Of a stretch of DNA of 6,289 nucleotides, positions 6,219-6,289 are shown piece after piece. The translations under genes were made by a program, and so were the position numbers. Under the pieces are notes generated by a model. It had not been told where the DNA came from. It saw only the letters and a program-made list of their open reading frames with translations, and searched no databases. Numbering within the stretch: position 1 is the first letter of the stretch; every line of letters starts with the position of its first letter. Source of the DNA: Lentzea sp. (GTDB lineage Bacteria > Actinomycetota > Actinomycetes > Mycobacteriales > Pseudonocardiaceae); the NCBI GenBank assembly GCA_030146905.1, contig JASLAV010000352.1, positions 1 to 6,289 on the forward strand, in the 5' to 3' direction.

Positions 6219-6289
6219 ATGAATGTGGCCAAAGTGCTCGTGCAAGCGTCCGATCCCCTGGCGGACGTGGCGATCAACAACTACCTCGG
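6219..6289 (+). CDS. N-terminus of a probable LuxR-type response regulator (partial, 3' end outside window)
   Basis: ATG 6219 opens a frame that runs to the window edge. The 23 complete codons read MNVAKVLVQASDPLADVAIN then NYL. A start of the form K-V-L-V-x-A-x-D-P-(L/I), followed by a helix ending in Y/Q-L, is common in actinobacterial NarL/LuxR-type response regulators, where it forms the first beta strand and helix of the receiver domain. With so few residues the DNA-binding domain cannot be confirmed, and the phosphoacceptor aspartate would lie beyond the edge. It follows the terminator hairpin and a gap of about 120 bp, so it probably has its own promoter. It could be another protein with a flavodoxin-like opening. 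Confidence 0.45.
   Translation, partial: MNVAKVLVQASDPLADVAINNYL

Overview
The window looks like chromosomal DNA of a high-GC actinobacterium. Codons in the clear genes end mostly in G or C, GTG starts are used, genes overlap by four bases, and the protein motifs (for example the Dxs LNDNGRSY segment) are of actinobacterial type. A member of the Pseudonocardiales is a reasonable guess, but the window does not prove it.

Layout. Bases 1-146 hold the 3' end of a gene that looks like a diacylglycerol/lipid kinase. Bases 147-643 are poorly coding. They contain an unrecognised short minus-strand reading frame (391-528) that may be the relic of a broken gene. At 644-901 is a glyoxalase/VOC-type gene with a good ribosome binding site whose middle appears to have been deleted. 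A minus-strand IclR-family regulator (1093-1875) follows. It is divergent from a compact plus-strand operon, ispH (2028-3086), dxs (3083-4891) and ispG (4888-6042). A perfect 14-bp hairpin at 6065-6098 probably ends this operon. The right edge (6219 onward) enters a new gene whose first residues resemble the receiver domain of a LuxR-type response regulator.

Function. The three operon genes encode the first enzyme (DXP synthase) and the last two enzymes (the iron-sulfur proteins IspG and IspH) of the methylerythritol phosphate (MEP) pathway, which supplies IPP and DMAPP for isoprenoids. All three have their key catalytic or metal-binding residues and look intact. The genes overlap (ATGA and GTGA junctions), so their translation is probably coupled. 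Actinobacteria usually carry the housekeeping copies of these genes at separate loci, so the clustering suggests a second set that raises precursor supply, perhaps for a terpenoid pathway nearby. That is inference: no terpene synthase or prenyltransferase lies inside the window. The divergent IclR regulator is the obvious candidate to control the operon through the 152-bp shared upstream region.

I saw no RNA gene, CRISPR array, transposase or phage gene. I found no clearly new system. The points most worth a second look are the MEP operon with its regulator, the shortened Dxs, the deleted VOC gene and the unidentified coding-like fragment near 391-528.
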